Source: CBDEFX01 sp965237635
GTDB lineage: Bacteria; Chloroflexota; Dehalococcoidia; Lucifugimonadales; CAUZJF01
Assembly (NCBI GenBank): GCA_965237635.1
Contig: CBDEFX010000001.1
Span: 310,001 to 374,000 of the forward strand
Direction of reading: 5' to 3'
Length of the DNA stretch: 64,000 nt
Below, piece after piece: positions 32,613 to 42,012 of the stretch. A model generated the notes under the pieces. It saw nothing but the letters and a program-made list of their open reading frames with translations. It searched no databases and had not been told where the DNA came from. The position numbers were made by a program, and so were the translations under genes. How positions within the stretch are numbered: the first letter of the stretch is position 1; every line of letters begins with the position of its first letter.

Positions 32613-34083
32613 CGAATCCCGGGCGTCGGCCGCTGGCGGGTCCGGCTGTCGTCCTTATGCTTGCGAAAGCAGACTGCATCTGGCCGATCTCTTCCTCGGT
32701 GGCCGGATGGTAGCCGTAGCAGGCGCGATTGAAGGCGGCCGTAGCCATACGAACGAGGCTCACGGGGAATATTCGCTCCAGTGTTCCCTGGAACTCACCA
32801 GGCGTCGCATTCGGGGGTCGCGGGTAGCCCTTTTCCTTGGCCAGTGTTAGCAAGTCATAGTACATCCGCAACACGGTCACTGCGCCGGGTGGACCGTCCG
32901 GAAGCCTGAAGCCTGCCTTTTTTCTTCCCCCCAGCCGCCAATCGGGGATCAGCTTCCTGAGTAGGTCGCCGATATCGGCAGCAAGGTTTACACCTTCGTC
33001 TATCGCTTCGGGGGCGCCCCTGCTGCTTCGACGTCCCCACGCAGAGCTGAATCGCCGAAACGTTATGGTCAGCAGCAGTAATAGAACTGCCAGGACCAGG
33101 ACCCCAGACAAAAAAATCGCGATCTGAGTCACGACCTCGAAAGTCTCATCGTCGCGTTCTGGGTCGACAACGTCCGACGTGGTTGTTATCGATTGCAAGG
33201 TGTCTAGGAAGAGCTGAGTAGTGGTAGCCGGATCGACCAACGGAAACGGAGCCCCCTGAGCCAGAAACTCTTCGCTATCACGGCCGAAGAAGCCCGTCAC
33301 CAGGTTCACGAACTGCTCGAGCAGGAAAAAGAGGGGCGCCGCTATTACAAAGAGAGCCCCCTCAAGCACCGAGGTCAGCGAACCTGTTAAGAGTGACTGG
33401 AGGCCTCCGTGGAACAGTGCTGCGACCAACCCGATAAGCACAACTCCCGAGACCATGGCTGCTATCAGCCTGGGCCAGGTCCCCGACCTGGCAGACTCCC
33501 GAGATTCGGGCATAAGGTGACCGACCGTGAGGCCGCCAAGTGCAGCGGCGAAGAATATGAAGCTCATTGGGAGCGTGTCGAGCTCCGCGGGATGAAAGAC
33601 GTCGATCACCATGGCAGGCGCCAGGGCCACCAGCCCGATTCTGAAGCGGAACATCAGGCTGCCGACGGGATCGCCAGCCTCCGCCATCCTGGAACCCCAC
33701 CACAAAAGCAGCACCGCTGTGAAGGTGCCAGCTAAAAGCCTCAGCGTGAGATCGTCCGGCGCCGACTCTGAGGCCAACCTAAAGATCCACCCCAGATCGA
33801 CGCCTGCCGAACCCAGACCAAAGTGCGCCCCGACCACGGCATAGACAACGACAGCCCAGACTCCCGCTCGAGACAGGTTTGCGACCCTGGTACCTGCGAA
33901 GCGCCCGCGTGCGAAGCGTGCGACGATCATCGATAGCCCTAGAATCGCGAGGACGGACAACCAGTTCAGCGCGCTGTCTTCCAGTCCTATCGCCAGCGAG
34001 ACCACGCTCAGCACCGCGAAGAGCCAGGCGCTCTCCGATACCGCGGTGGCCGCGCGGACTAGACTATCCCGCGAGAATCTCAC
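32584..34083 (-). CDS. DUF4129 membrane protein, second copy
   Basis: A 499-residue protein. The N-terminal two-thirds has about nine hydrophobic helices; the C-terminal 110 residues (AVTVLRMYYDLLTLAKEKGY then PRPPNATPGEFQGTLERIF and NRACYGYHPATEEEIGQM) are a cytoplasmic DUF4129 domain, found in transglutaminase-like and cell-envelope operons with MoxR and DUF58. I start it at the GTG at 34083, which has GGAGGAG eight bases upstream and overlaps the DUF58 stop by 20 bases. Its paralogue at 35410-36873 starts in the same way. No transglutaminase core is visible in either. Confidence 0.78.
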   Translation of the reverse strand: MRFSRDSLVRAATAVSESAWLFAVLSVVSLAIGLEDSALNWLSVLAILGLSMIVARFARGRFAGTRVANLSRAGVWAVVVYAVVGAHFGLGSAGVDLGWIFRLASESAPDDLTLRLLAGTFTAVLLLWWGSRMAEAGDPVGSLMFRFRIGLVALAPAMVIDVFHPAELDTLPMSFIFFAAALGGLTVGHLMPESRESARSGTWPRLIAAMVSGVVLIGLVAALFHGGLQSLLTGSLTSVLEGALFVIAAPLFFLLEQFVNLVTGFFGRDSEEFLAQGAPFPLVDPATTTQLFLDTLQSITTTSDVVDPERDDETFEVVTQIAIFLSGVLVLAVLLLLLTITFRRFSSAWGRRSSRGAPEAIDEGVNLAADIGDLLRKLIPDWRLGGRKKAGFRLPDGPPGAVTVLRMYYDLLTLAKEKGYPRPPNATPGEFQGTLERIFPVSLVRMATAAFNRACYGYHPATEEEIGQMQSAFASIRTTAGPASGRRPGFGASPPQDAG

Positions 34084-35407
34084 CGGTCTCCTCCATCCTG
34101 ACGAGGTGGTCGCGTAGCTCGTGGAGCACGATGCCTTCTGCCAGCTCGGGGCAGAGCTCCTCCCCAACGTAGAACACCGCGATCTTGTGGCCACGGTCCT
34201 TCAGATCGCCGAGGACGTCCACGAATTCGGGCGGCATGAACGCAGTCGCGACGGCCAGAGTCGCCCCCAATGGGAACTGGCGTGAATGGGTGCCAAGCCG
34301 GTCGTACATCGCTTCGAACGCATATGGACGGACGGTGGCAAGGGCCCCGAGAACGAGAGCCAGCTGGTCACGATCGGTAGCGGGAGGCACGGTCATAGTT
34401 TGCCCGGCCGGAACAGGCAGGTCGTTTGTCAGCAACCCGATCGTGTACTCCTTTTCCGCCGCATAGCGCGCGACCGACGCAGCCGCGATCAAGACCCGCT
34501 CGAGGACCTCCGGGGCAAAGGTCTCCCAGAAGGGCGATCTCGTGTCCACGGCGACGACCAGAATAACCGTTGTCGAGGTGCTCGGTTCGAAGGTGCGCAC
34601 TTGAAGCTGTTGCACTCTGGCCGTTGCCTTCCAATCGATTATTTTGAATGGGTCGCCACGCTCATAGTCCCGCAGGCCGGCTAGCCTCGTGGGGTCTTGA
34701 AAAATCCTGAGCCCTCCCCGTATCTCACCCAGCGGCCTCGCGGCCGGTATGCCGAGCTCTTCCAGAGGGACTACCTGAGGATAGACCACCAGGGTGTCCT
34801 GCCGTGGCTCGCTCACTGTACTTCTGAGAAACCCAAACGGGTCCCCGCTCTGGATGCTTGCGGGGCCTAGTCTGAACAGTCCACGTTTAGTGCACCGCAG
34901 TCGGTACTCCCAGCGCAGCCGTTCATACCACTTTATCGCCGCCCTATGGCGGAGGGTTTGAACGTTCAGGAGGAATTTCCAGGGTGTGTCGCCCGATACC
35001 ACCTCAAGCTCATCGGGGATTTCGTCCTCCAGTCGGACCCACGTTAGGGGCAACGGCTTTTTGTTGCTGAGCGCCAGGGTCATCGAGATCTCTTCGCCCG
35101 TGAAGGCGAATCGCGCCGGAAGCTGGCGTTCGTACGAGAGTTTCTCGAGCGCCAGCCTGTTCCAGGCCACGGAAATGGCGCCGGCAACGAGTCCCATGAC
35201 GCCGAACCCGGTGACCAGTCCCTGGCCGGTGACCGCCCCGAGGACCATCAGGGCCAGGAAGCACGCGACCCAGAGAGTCTGCCAGGGATGTCTGGTCAGG
35301 ATCGACTCTTTGACCCTGCTTTCCTTGCGGGCGTCGCTCAGTATGGTATCGGTAGGGTCACCCTGGACAGGGGCTTTTCGGCTAGATGTTTCGGGCTCGT
35401 TGCTCAT
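34064..35407 (-). CDS. DUF58 protein, second copy
   Basis: A 447-residue protein with two hydrophobic helices near residues 45-80, then a beta-rich part with SGDPFGFLR and the DUF58 hallmark LRDYERGDPFKIIDWKATAR, followed by a von Willebrand A-like domain (ILVVAVDTRSPFWE). It works with MoxR ATPases in assembly or protection of envelope complexes. It is paralogous to 36854-38104 along its whole length, apart from a 35-residue N-terminal extension. It overlaps the downstream DUF4129 gene, so the pair is translated together. Confidence 0.85.
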   Translation of the reverse strand: MSNEPETSSRKAPVQGDPTDTILSDARKESRVKESILTRHPWQTLWVACFLALMVLGAVTGQGLVTGFGVMGLVAGAISVAWNRLALEKLSYERQLPARFAFTGEEISMTLALSNKKPLPLTWVRLEDEIPDELEVVSGDTPWKFLLNVQTLRHRAAIKWYERLRWEYRLRCTKRGLFRLGPASIQSGDPFGFLRSTVSEPRQDTLVVYPQVVPLEELGIPAARPLGEIRGGLRIFQDPTRLAGLRDYERGDPFKIIDWKATARVQQLQVRTFEPSTSTTVILVVAVDTRSPFWETFAPEVLERVLIAAASVARYAAEKEYTIGLLTNDLPVPAGQTMTVPPATDRDQLALVLGALATVRPYAFEAMYDRLGTHSRQFPLGATLAVATAFMPPEFVDVLGDLKDRGHKIAVFYVGEELCPELAEGIVLHELRDHLVRMEETGEILAG

Positions 35408-35409
35408 CG

Positions 35410-36873
35410 TCAGTCCCTTGGCTGATAGGTCCCGGACCCTTGAGCTCGCCCGCCCACGATCCGGACTGCTGCCCTAACGCTCGCGAGAGAAGAGCTCATC
35501 TGGGCTATCTGTTCTTTGGTAGCCGGGTGAAGGCCGTAACATGCGCGGTTAAAGGCGGTCGTGGCCATACGCACAAGGTTCCGCGGGAATAGTCGCTCGA
35601 GCGTGCTCTGGAACTCAACGGCGGTCTCGGCCGGGCGCCTGAGATGGCCCTTGTCCTCTGCCAGAGTGAGGAGATCGTAGTAGACCCGCAGGACAGCCAC
35701 GACGCCGGGCGGACCGTCCGGGAGCCTGAAGCTCGGCTTGCGCTCGCGTCTTTTTATCCACTCGGGTATCAACCTCCTCACAAGCCCCGCGATGTCGGTG
35801 ACCGGGTTTGCGTCCTCTTTTACGGACTCCCGGTCACCATCTGTGTTCTTGGGGCCCGCCGACAGGAAGCGTCGTAGCGCCCGTGCGAGCAGAAGCAGAA
35901 AGAACAGGGCGATCACGCCGAGAAACACCCACTCGACCACCTGGATAACGAAGTAGAACGACGTGCCCGCCTCTTCCGCTTCCTCGATTGCTCTTGCCGC
36001 CTCTTCAACCAGCTGCTGACTTCGTAGGCCGGTCTCACCTGCGCCCGGCTCGTAGGGGCGGTCGAAAATGGCGATGAGTAGCTCCACAAACCAGTTGAAG
36101 ACGACCGCTATGGGGAGGACTATTGCCCAAAAAGCCCCTTTCACCGCGGCCCCTAGCCCCGACACCGCGGGGGTCGAGAAGTACGACAGCAGGCCACGGT
36201 GCAGTAGACCGAAGGCGAAGCCGATCAGCACAATGGCCGACACCACACCAGCTATGACCTTATGCCACGTCATAGCCCCGGCAGACTGACTGGACTGTGG
36301 CAGCAGGTGCCCTATGCTGAGTCCTCCGAACCCCGCGGCGAAGAAGATAAATATCATCGGGAAGGTACCGAGGTCCGCCGGCTGGTTGATGTCCACGACC
36401 GCCGCCAGCGCCAGTCCCAGCAGGCCCACTCTGAAGCTCAGCTTCAGACTGTCTGTCGGGAACTCTGCCAACGCGAGCCTGGACCCCCTCCACCAGAGTG
36501 CCGCTCCAATGAAGCTGCCGGCCACGGCCCTGAACGCATAGTCTCCGTCCGCTGACCCTGACACCAGCCTCGCGACCCAGGCGAGATCGAGACCTCCGGC
36601 CTCGGACGGGACCTGGGTGCCGACTGTGACATAGATTGCGCCGAGCCCGACCAGGGACCGGAGCAAGTAGACCGCCTCCATCGCGGCAACCTTGGCCGGT
36701 GACATGCGGGCGACCACCAGCGCGAGGCCCAGTATCGCCAGAATGGCAAACCAGCTCAGCGGGCTCTCACCCCGTCCCATGACCACGGCCGCGACTCCGC
36801 CAACGGAGAATAGCCAGGCGCTCTCTGAAACCGCGGTGGCCGCGAGTACCAGCCTATCCTGCGAGACGCTCAC
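35410..36873 (-). CDS. DUF4129 membrane protein, first copy
   Basis: A 487-residue paralogue of the 32584-34083 protein. Shared blocks include ATAVSESAWLF at the start, the helix pair around FPMIFIFFAAGFGGLSIGHL, and the C-terminal domain VAVLRVYYDLLTLAEDKGHL to NRACYGLHPATKEQIAQM. The GTG at 36873, with GGAGG about eight bases upstream, overlaps the preceding DUF58 stop by 20 bases, exactly as in the other pair. The two pairs therefore arose by duplication of a coupled unit. No catalytic residues are known for the family. Confidence 0.78.
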   Translation of the reverse strand: MSVSQDRLVLAATAVSESAWLFSVGGVAAVVMGRGESPLSWFAILAILGLALVVARMSPAKVAAMEAVYLLRSLVGLGAIYVTVGTQVPSEAGGLDLAWVARLVSGSADGDYAFRAVAGSFIGAALWWRGSRLALAEFPTDSLKLSFRVGLLGLALAAVVDINQPADLGTFPMIFIFFAAGFGGLSIGHLLPQSSQSAGAMTWHKVIAGVVSAIVLIGFAFGLLHRGLLSYFSTPAVSGLGAAVKGAFWAIVLPIAVVFNWFVELLIAIFDRPYEPGAGETGLRSQQLVEEAARAIEEAEEAGTSFYFVIQVVEWVFLGVIALFFLLLLARALRRFLSAGPKNTDGDRESVKEDANPVTDIAGLVRRLIPEWIKRRERKPSFRLPDGPPGVVAVLRVYYDLLTLAEDKGHLRRPAETAVEFQSTLERLFPRNLVRMATTAFNRACYGLHPATKEQIAQMSSSLASVRAAVRIVGGRAQGSGTYQPRD

Positions 36874-38104
36874 CGGCAGCCTCCAGACTGGCAAAGTGGT
36901 CCCAAAGCTCGTAAACCAGAATACTCTCAGCTAGTTCAGGGCAAGGGTCTTGCCCCACATAGAGAACGACGATCTTGAAGCCCCGGTATTTCAGGTCGTT
37001 CAGTGTGCTGACGAACGCCGGCGGCAGGAATGCGGTCGCGACGACCAGCGTCGCTCCCATCGGGAACCGGTGCGCGTTCTTGCCGAGATGATCGGCCATG
37101 GGACCCAACGCGAACGGACGAATGGTCGCCAGGGCGCCGAGGACCAGGCTCAGCTGGTCCCGGCCTCCGCCGGGGGGGACCGACATCGGCCGGTTGGAAG
37201 GGGCAGGCATGTCGTTCGAGAACAGCCCCACCGTGTACTGTTGCTCAGCCGTGTAGCCGGCCACCGACGCAGCAGCGGTAACGACTCGTTCGAGGTCGTC
37301 GGGCCGGTAGGCTGCCCAGTAGGGCTCAGCCGTGTCGACCGCGACGACCAGAATTATCGTGGAGGAGGCGCTTGCCTCGAAGGTGCGGACCTGCAGGCTT
37401 TCCATCTTGGCGGTCGCCTTCCAGTCCACGATCTTCAATGGATCGCCCCGCTGGTAGTCGCGAAGGCCGGATGACCTCGAGGGGTCCTGGAAAATGCGCA
37501 TCCCGCTCCGCACGTCCCCCAGAGGCCTGGCTGCCGGCAGGCCAAGCTCCGGCAACGGCATGACACGGGGGTATACCAGCAGACTGTCCTGGTGAGGCTC
37601 CGTAGCTCGACTGTGGAGAAACCCGAACGGGTCGCCACTCTCGATCTGGGCCGGGCCTATGCTATACAACCCACGCTGCGTACAGCGCACCTGGTATCCC
37701 CAGTGTATCCTCTCGTACCACGCCATCGAGGTCGAATGGTGCAGACTCTGAACGTTGGGGCGGACGTTGACTTCCACGTCACCCTCGACCACCTCGAGAG
37801 CGTTCGGCATCACGTCGTCCACCCGTATCCACGGCAGGGGCACCGGCTTCTTGTTGGTCAGTGCTACGGTCATCGTCACCTCTTCGCCGAGGAAGACGCG
37901 CCGCCTGGGTAGATGTCGAACATACGCTATGTCCTCGAGCGCCAACCTGTTCCAGAACCAGGCGATGCCGGCGGCCACCAGCCCCATCACACCGAAGCCG
38001 ATAACCACCCCCTGGCCCATGAAGAAGCCGGCGGCAACGATGATGGCGAAGAATACGAGCCAGGCGTCGTGTAAGAAATGGCCGGACGAGAATGTGGGTC
38101 TCAC
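36854..38104 (-). CDS. DUF58 protein, first copy
   Basis: A 416-residue protein with two N-terminal helices, the hallmark LRDYQRGDPLKIVDWKATAK and a vWA-like C-terminal domain (ILVVAVDTAEPYWA). It shares most motifs with the second copy but is diverged enough that the duplication is not recent. It lies 244 bases downstream of moxR. The MoxR-DUF58-DUF4129 set is expected to work as one unit at the inner membrane; the substrate is unknown. Confidence 0.85.
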   Translation of the reverse strand: MRPTFSSGHFLHDAWLVFFAIIVAAGFFMGQGVVIGFGVMGLVAAGIAWFWNRLALEDIAYVRHLPRRRVFLGEEVTMTVALTNKKPVPLPWIRVDDVMPNALEVVEGDVEVNVRPNVQSLHHSTSMAWYERIHWGYQVRCTQRGLYSIGPAQIESGDPFGFLHSRATEPHQDSLLVYPRVMPLPELGLPAARPLGDVRSGMRIFQDPSRSSGLRDYQRGDPLKIVDWKATAKMESLQVRTFEASASSTIILVVAVDTAEPYWAAYRPDDLERVVTAAASVAGYTAEQQYTVGLFSNDMPAPSNRPMSVPPGGGRDQLSLVLGALATIRPFALGPMADHLGKNAHRFPMGATLVVATAFLPPAFVSTLNDLKYRGFKIVVLYVGQDPCPELAESILVYELWDHFASLEAAGERLAG

Positions 38105-38348
38105 GGCGTACTCCCGCGTGACTGACTCGGCATCTAAGGTCGCAATTCCGCCGCGTGGTTCGACAGGTCCCCCGATGCGGCATCGGGGCGACTCCTGTCG
38201 GAGCTCACCACGAACGTAGGTTCAAGACCACCGTTCGCCCTGAGTAGTCCCGATGCCGCATCGGAACGTATCGAAGGGAGCTTGTCGAAGGGCAATTCGG
38301 GTCACCTCGACACCTTTCGTGCAAAGCCCGCGTGGCTGACCCCTCGGA
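38105..38348. repeat. Intergenic palindromes between moxR and DUF58
   Basis: A nested hairpin at 38161-38200 has outer arms CGACAGG/CCTGTCG and inner arms CCCCGATGC/GCATCGGGG. At 38250-38264 a CCGATGC/GCATCGG palindrome sits inside CCTGAGTAGT...ACGTATCGAAGGGAG, the repeat family also found at 12545-12738. Confidence 0.75.
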
Positions 38349-39308
38349 TCACCTTTCGATGGGCACGGGGAGGGACGACAGGACCTCGTCGATTAGCTGA
38401 TCGGCGCTATTCCCTCTTAGTCGGGCCGTGGAGCTGAGGATCATCCGGTGTGGCAGGACCGACGGCGCCAGTACCTTGACGTCGTCGGGAGTCACAAAGT
38501 CCCTACCGTGGATGGCCGCCCAGGCCTGCGAGGTCTTGTATAGGGCCAGGCCAGCGCGCGGACTTGCGCCCAACGAGATCCCGTCGTGCTCCCGCGTCGC
38601 GCCTACGATAGCGACAATGTACTGACGGACTTGGTCGTCCACTCGTACGGCGGGAGGCACCTTCTGCATAAGCCCCAGCTCATCGCTGCTCACCACCGCT
38701 TCCAGTGGGGGCAAGTCGATATCCTGCTCGAACCTCAGGAATATCTCGGACTCCTCTGCGGGTGACGGGTAGCCGATCTCGACGCGCACCATGAACCGGT
38801 CCAGCTGGGCCTCTGGAAGCGGAAAGGTCCCCTCCATCTCTATCGGGTTCTGAGTGGCCATCACTAGGAATGGCTCCGGTAGCGGCCTGGTAACGCCGTC
38901 CACCGTCGCCTGCCCCTCCTGCATCGCCTCCAGGAGGGCCGACTGCGTTCTCGGAGTTGCGCGGTTGATCTCGTCGGCCAGTAGCACCTGGCTGAATATC
39001 GGCCCGGATCGAAACTCGAACTCGGACGTCTTCTGATTGAAGAAGTTGACGCCCAGAACGTCGCTGGGCATGAGGTCAGGCGTTGCCTGAATACGTCTGA
39101 AGGTGCAACCGAGAGACTGGGCCAGAGCTTTGGCAAGGGTGGTCTTGCCGATGCCCGGCACATCCTCCAACAGAATGTGACCCCGGCAGAGTAGCGCCAC
39201 CAGGGCCAGGTTGATGGCATTGTCCTTGCCGACGATTACGCGCTGCACATTCTCGCGTATGCCAGCCGCCTGGCCGGAGACTTGATCGACGCTTGGCGTG
39301 TCAGCCAT
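38349..39308 (-). CDS. MoxR family AAA+ ATPase
   Basis: A 319-residue AAA+ protein. Walker A is LLEDVPGIGKTTLAKAL, Walker B with sensor region is LLADEINRATPRTQSALLEA, followed by VMATQNPIEMEGTFPLPEAQ and LDRFM with the arginine region, and the C-terminal lid PRAGLALYKTSQAWAAIHGR. MoxR ATPases act as chaperones for partner complexes and commonly pair with DUF58 vWA proteins, as here. It opens the minus-strand operon that continues to 31713. Confidence 0.92.
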   Translation of the reverse strand: MADTPSVDQVSGQAAGIRENVQRVIVGKDNAINLALVALLCRGHILLEDVPGIGKTTLAKALAQSLGCTFRRIQATPDLMPSDVLGVNFFNQKTSEFEFRSGPIFSQVLLADEINRATPRTQSALLEAMQEGQATVDGVTRPLPEPFLVMATQNPIEMEGTFPLPEAQLDRFMVRVEIGYPSPAEESEIFLRFEQDIDLPPLEAVVSSDELGLMQKVPPAVRVDDQVRQYIVAIVGATREHDGISLGASPRAGLALYKTSQAWAAIHGRDFVTPDDVKVLAPSVLPHRMILSSTARLRGNSADQLIDEVLSSLPVPIER

Positions 39309-39503
39309 GTTGAACTCCTAATTCCGGTCGGCTCAGCCTACTTCAAGTATAGGTTATCCCAGTATGCCCCCGCAAAGGCCGCGACCGGGTCCCGGCGCTC
39401 TTCCCGCGACTCCTAGGGTCTTTCGTTTGTGGATTCTTGTCATTCCGAGAAGTCCTCGACGAGGAATCTAAGTGGTCGCGGTAAGTTAACGTTGGTTAAT
39501 GAT

Positions 39504-41377
39504 GATTCCCTCGCAAAAAGGCCTGTTTGAGATGAACCCTGGCGTGCGAAGGGGCCTGGAAGGGAGGAGGCCACGGGATGCCGGCTGCTGGCCTCACCGC
39601 ACCATCTGCCGCGCTCAGGACAAGCGTGATCCCGTTGCGGTACCCCTTCCGTGGCTCAGGGCACCCGGTGGAAGCTGTGGAGCGGCGCCCTCATGCGGCC
39701 GCGACCGCAGGTACCGTCCCGACCGCCCGCTGAGCCGTGTTCTCCATCTCCACCAGGCGTGCATGGACCATCCGCTTGAAGTTGCACGCCAACGCCTTCA
39801 GGTAGACGGCAAGCCGCACCCGACGGCCCCCTCGCACCCGCAAGCGCCCAAGCCCGTGGGCGCGCTTCAGCTCGGAGTTCGTTCCCTCGATCCCGGCCCT
39901 TATGGCATACCGCTTGCGCCACTCCTCGGTGGCCTCGGCCCTCCGCCGCCGCTCGATGTTCACCTCTACCCGCTCCGGCGCATCCTCCAACTCGTACTCC
40001 TCGATGGACGGGTGGCCGGCGGGGCACACCGTGGCCTGCTCCCCTGTGACGTCGATCTGAAAGTCCGCGGCGGTGAGCGGCGGTGGTCCGTCACGCTCTC
40101 CTTCGTGCGAGTTCCCCGGCGCCGACCCCGCCACCGGGCTCACCAGTTCCGTTCCCCGGCGCGAGGCTTCGAAGGCGTTGCGGCCCGACCCATACGCCGT
40201 GTCGACGAAGAGCTCGTCCGGTCGGACCTTCCGCTCCGCGAGCCCGTCAACGACCGGCACGCTCACGTCGGTGTCGCTCCCACTCGAGGGGGTCACCTCC
40301 ACGTGGGTGATGAGCTGGGTGGCGTTCTCCTCGTGGCAGGTCTCCGCCACCTGCACCTCGTACCCCTTCCCCTTGTGGCCGCTGTAGGTCACATCCGGGT
40401 CGTGGGGCGATTGCAGCGAGTCGGCGGACACCTGCTTCGGGTCCTTCAGGGCCACGGGCACCTTGCATTCCCCAGCATCGTCATCATCGTCCCCCGGGCG
40501 CCCGTCCCGGTGTTTGCCCACATGGCACTGCTCCCGCAGCAGCCGCTCCAGCAGCCGGTACTCCTCCAGCTGGGCAGCAGTCGTGCCATGGAACCGGTCC
40601 ACCAGCCGGTAGAGGTCCCGGGCACAGACCGAAAAGCGTCGCCGACCCTCCCCCGTGTGGGCGTCCTCGTAGTGGGTCGCCTCGTCTTCTTCCTTCAAAT
40701 AGCGCCCCAGGAGGCCCTCCGGAACCACAGGGCGAAGCTCTGGGTGCTCCCAGCGCAAGGCCCGCAGGAACAACCGCATCGTCTCACAGAACAGGCCCAG
40801 CCGGGTGAGTGTGGCGATGTTGCTCATGATGTGGGTGGAGTCCAGCCGTTGCTTTCCGGTGCGTATGCCCAGCGCCTGGATGATCCGGTCCGTGGTCTCC
40901 TGGAAAGCCAGCCGGCCACCGTCGTGCTGCATCAGGCGAACTCGGAAGTTGTGGAGGGTCTTCTGGGGCAAGTGGGTCTCCTCGATGTCCAGCCGCAGGG
41001 CGTGGTGCCAGAGCAGGTTGAACTCTAGCTGCTCCAGGGCTTCACCGTCGGTGAGATTGAACATCTCTTTGAGAAGGTGGACCCCGAGGACGGTCTGCAC
41101 CGCTCGGTTGGGACGGCCGTTGTCCGCGCAGTACATCGGAGCAAAGAGCTCCTCGTCAATCAGGGGGAGCGCCTCGTTTCGGAAAACCTCGGCCCAACTC
41201 CCCTCCAGGCGCTTAGCCTTCTTCGGCGTCACCAGGAACTGGGACTGCCAGAGGCTCTCTTGCGGGTCTCGCGCTCGGAACATCCTCCCCTCCCTCGCCC
41301 GGGCGCGGCCCCAACGCCCTTTCCCCACATTATCCTCCCATTGCCCCCGGAGGACGAGGGGTTTTTACGAGAGAATC
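39504..41377 (-). mobile_element. IS1182-like insertion sequence, copy 1, internally deleted
   Basis: An 1874-bp element bounded by imperfect terminal inverted repeats (left GATTCCCTCGCAAAAA, right in reverse GATTCTCTCGTAAAAA) and flanked by a perfect 6-bp duplication AATGAT at 39498-39503 and 41378-41383. It is about 109 bases shorter than copy 2 at 49047-51029. The transposase runs on the minus strand. Confidence 0.9.
39691..41283 (-). CDS. IS1182-like transposase with in-frame 36-residue deletion
   Basis: A 530-residue DDE transposase starting MFRARDPQESLWQSQF. It has the N-terminal DUF772-type domain (NGRPNRAVQTVLGVHLLKEM), and likely acidic catalytic residues in LDSTHIMSN, VDTAYGSG and GIEGTNSELKRAHG. 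Compared with copy 2 it lacks 36 residues after APERVEV, removing the cysteine cluster CEPCPLRSRC. The two sides of the lost block both contain AGGT, so slippage or recombination between short repeats is plausible. Loss of the metal-binding cluster probably makes the enzyme inactive, though it could be mobilised by copy 2. Confidence 0.85.
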   Translation of the reverse strand: MFRARDPQESLWQSQFLVTPKKAKRLEGSWAEVFRNEALPLIDEELFAPMYCADNGRPNRAVQTVLGVHLLKEMFNLTDGEALEQLEFNLLWHHALRLDIEETHLPQKTLHNFRVRLMQHDGGRLAFQETTDRIIQALGIRTGKQRLDSTHIMSNIATLTRLGLFCETMRLFLRALRWEHPELRPVVPEGLLGRYLKEEDEATHYEDAHTGEGRRRFSVCARDLYRLVDRFHGTTAAQLEEYRLLERLLREQCHVGKHRDGRPGDDDDDAGECKVPVALKDPKQVSADSLQSPHDPDVTYSGHKGKGYEVQVAETCHEENATQLITHVEVTPSSGSDTDVSVPVVDGLAERKVRPDELFVDTAYGSGRNAFEASRRGTELVSPVAGSAPGNSHEGERDGPPPLTAADFQIDVTGEQATVCPAGHPSIEEYELEDAPERVEVNIERRRRAEATEEWRKRYAIRAGIEGTNSELKRAHGLGRLRVRGGRRVRLAVYLKALACNFKRMVHARLVEMENTAQRAVGTVPAVAAA

Positions 41378-41541
41378 AATGATGACCGTCTAGGTTCCTC
41401 GCGGAGCCTCGGAATGACACCGCCTCCAGGTATTTCAGGGAAAACCGAAAGGCCCTGCCGCGACTCCCTCACCGAGTGGTGTCGAGCCAGGCGATAGGCT
41501 ATATTAAAGACAGCGCCGAGCCTGGAAGCGGGAGGTCGGAA

Positions 41542-41838
41542 ATGGGCAGAATGAGCACCTGGCGGACCATAACAACCGCATTCACGGTGGCGGCTATCGT
41601 CTACGCCATAAGGACCAAGCAGCCTGAGGGGACGTTCCTCAAGGTGCCCTACGACTTCCGAATGCCGACCCTTCACAGGCTTCGAGAGCGTTTCTGGAAC
41701 CCGGATGACCCGAGAATCTTCACTCCCCACTTCTTCGGCGTCGGCTGGTCGCTGAACGTCTACCAGCTGCTCGAGTGGCTTCGAACCGACCGCCGCCAGG
41801 ACGACCAAGCTGTCCCCCTCGAGGGACCCGACCGCTGA
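41542..41838 (+). CDS. DUF5808 domain protein
   Basis: A 98-residue protein. One hydrophobic helix near the N-terminus (ITTAFTVAAIVYAI) is followed by the DUF5808 pattern FLKVPYDFRMPTLHRLRERF and WNPDDPRIFTPHFFGVGWSL. I start it at the ATG at 41542 after GGGAGG. Function is unknown; the family usually occurs as a short membrane-associated protein. A tRNA-Gln gene lies 17 bases downstream on the same strand. Confidence 0.75.
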   Translation: MGRMSTWRTITTAFTVAAIVYAIRTKQPEGTFLKVPYDFRMPTLHRLRERFWNPDDPRIFTPHFFGVGWSLNVYQLLEWLRTDRRQDDQAVPLEGPDR

Positions 41839-41854
41839 TCCCGACCTTAAGCAT

Positions 41855-41928
41855 TGCCCGGTGGTGTAGTGGTAGCACACGGGACTTTGGATCCCATGAC
41901 CCAGGTTCGAATCCTGGCCGGGCAGCCA
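41855..41928 (+). tRNA. tRNA-Gln (anticodon TTG)
   Basis: Acceptor TGCCCGG pairs with CCGGGCA, then discriminator G and an encoded CCA. The anticodon loop CTTTGGA gives TTG, and the T arm GGTTCGAATCC is standard. The first pair U1-A72 is usual for tRNA-Gln. Confidence 0.93.
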
Positions 41929-42012
41929 GGGCCTTTGATCGCCTGTTAGACGGCTCAGTCTTACCCGCTTCGTGACGCTTTGCCCGCTATCGCAGCTACC
42001 CGTCAGCATGAC

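Noticed and set aside
39499..41028. A 509-codon open frame on the plus strand across IS1182-like copy 1
   Set aside because: It is the antisense of the transposase, with composition typical of a shadow frame, and the same shadow exists in copy 2.
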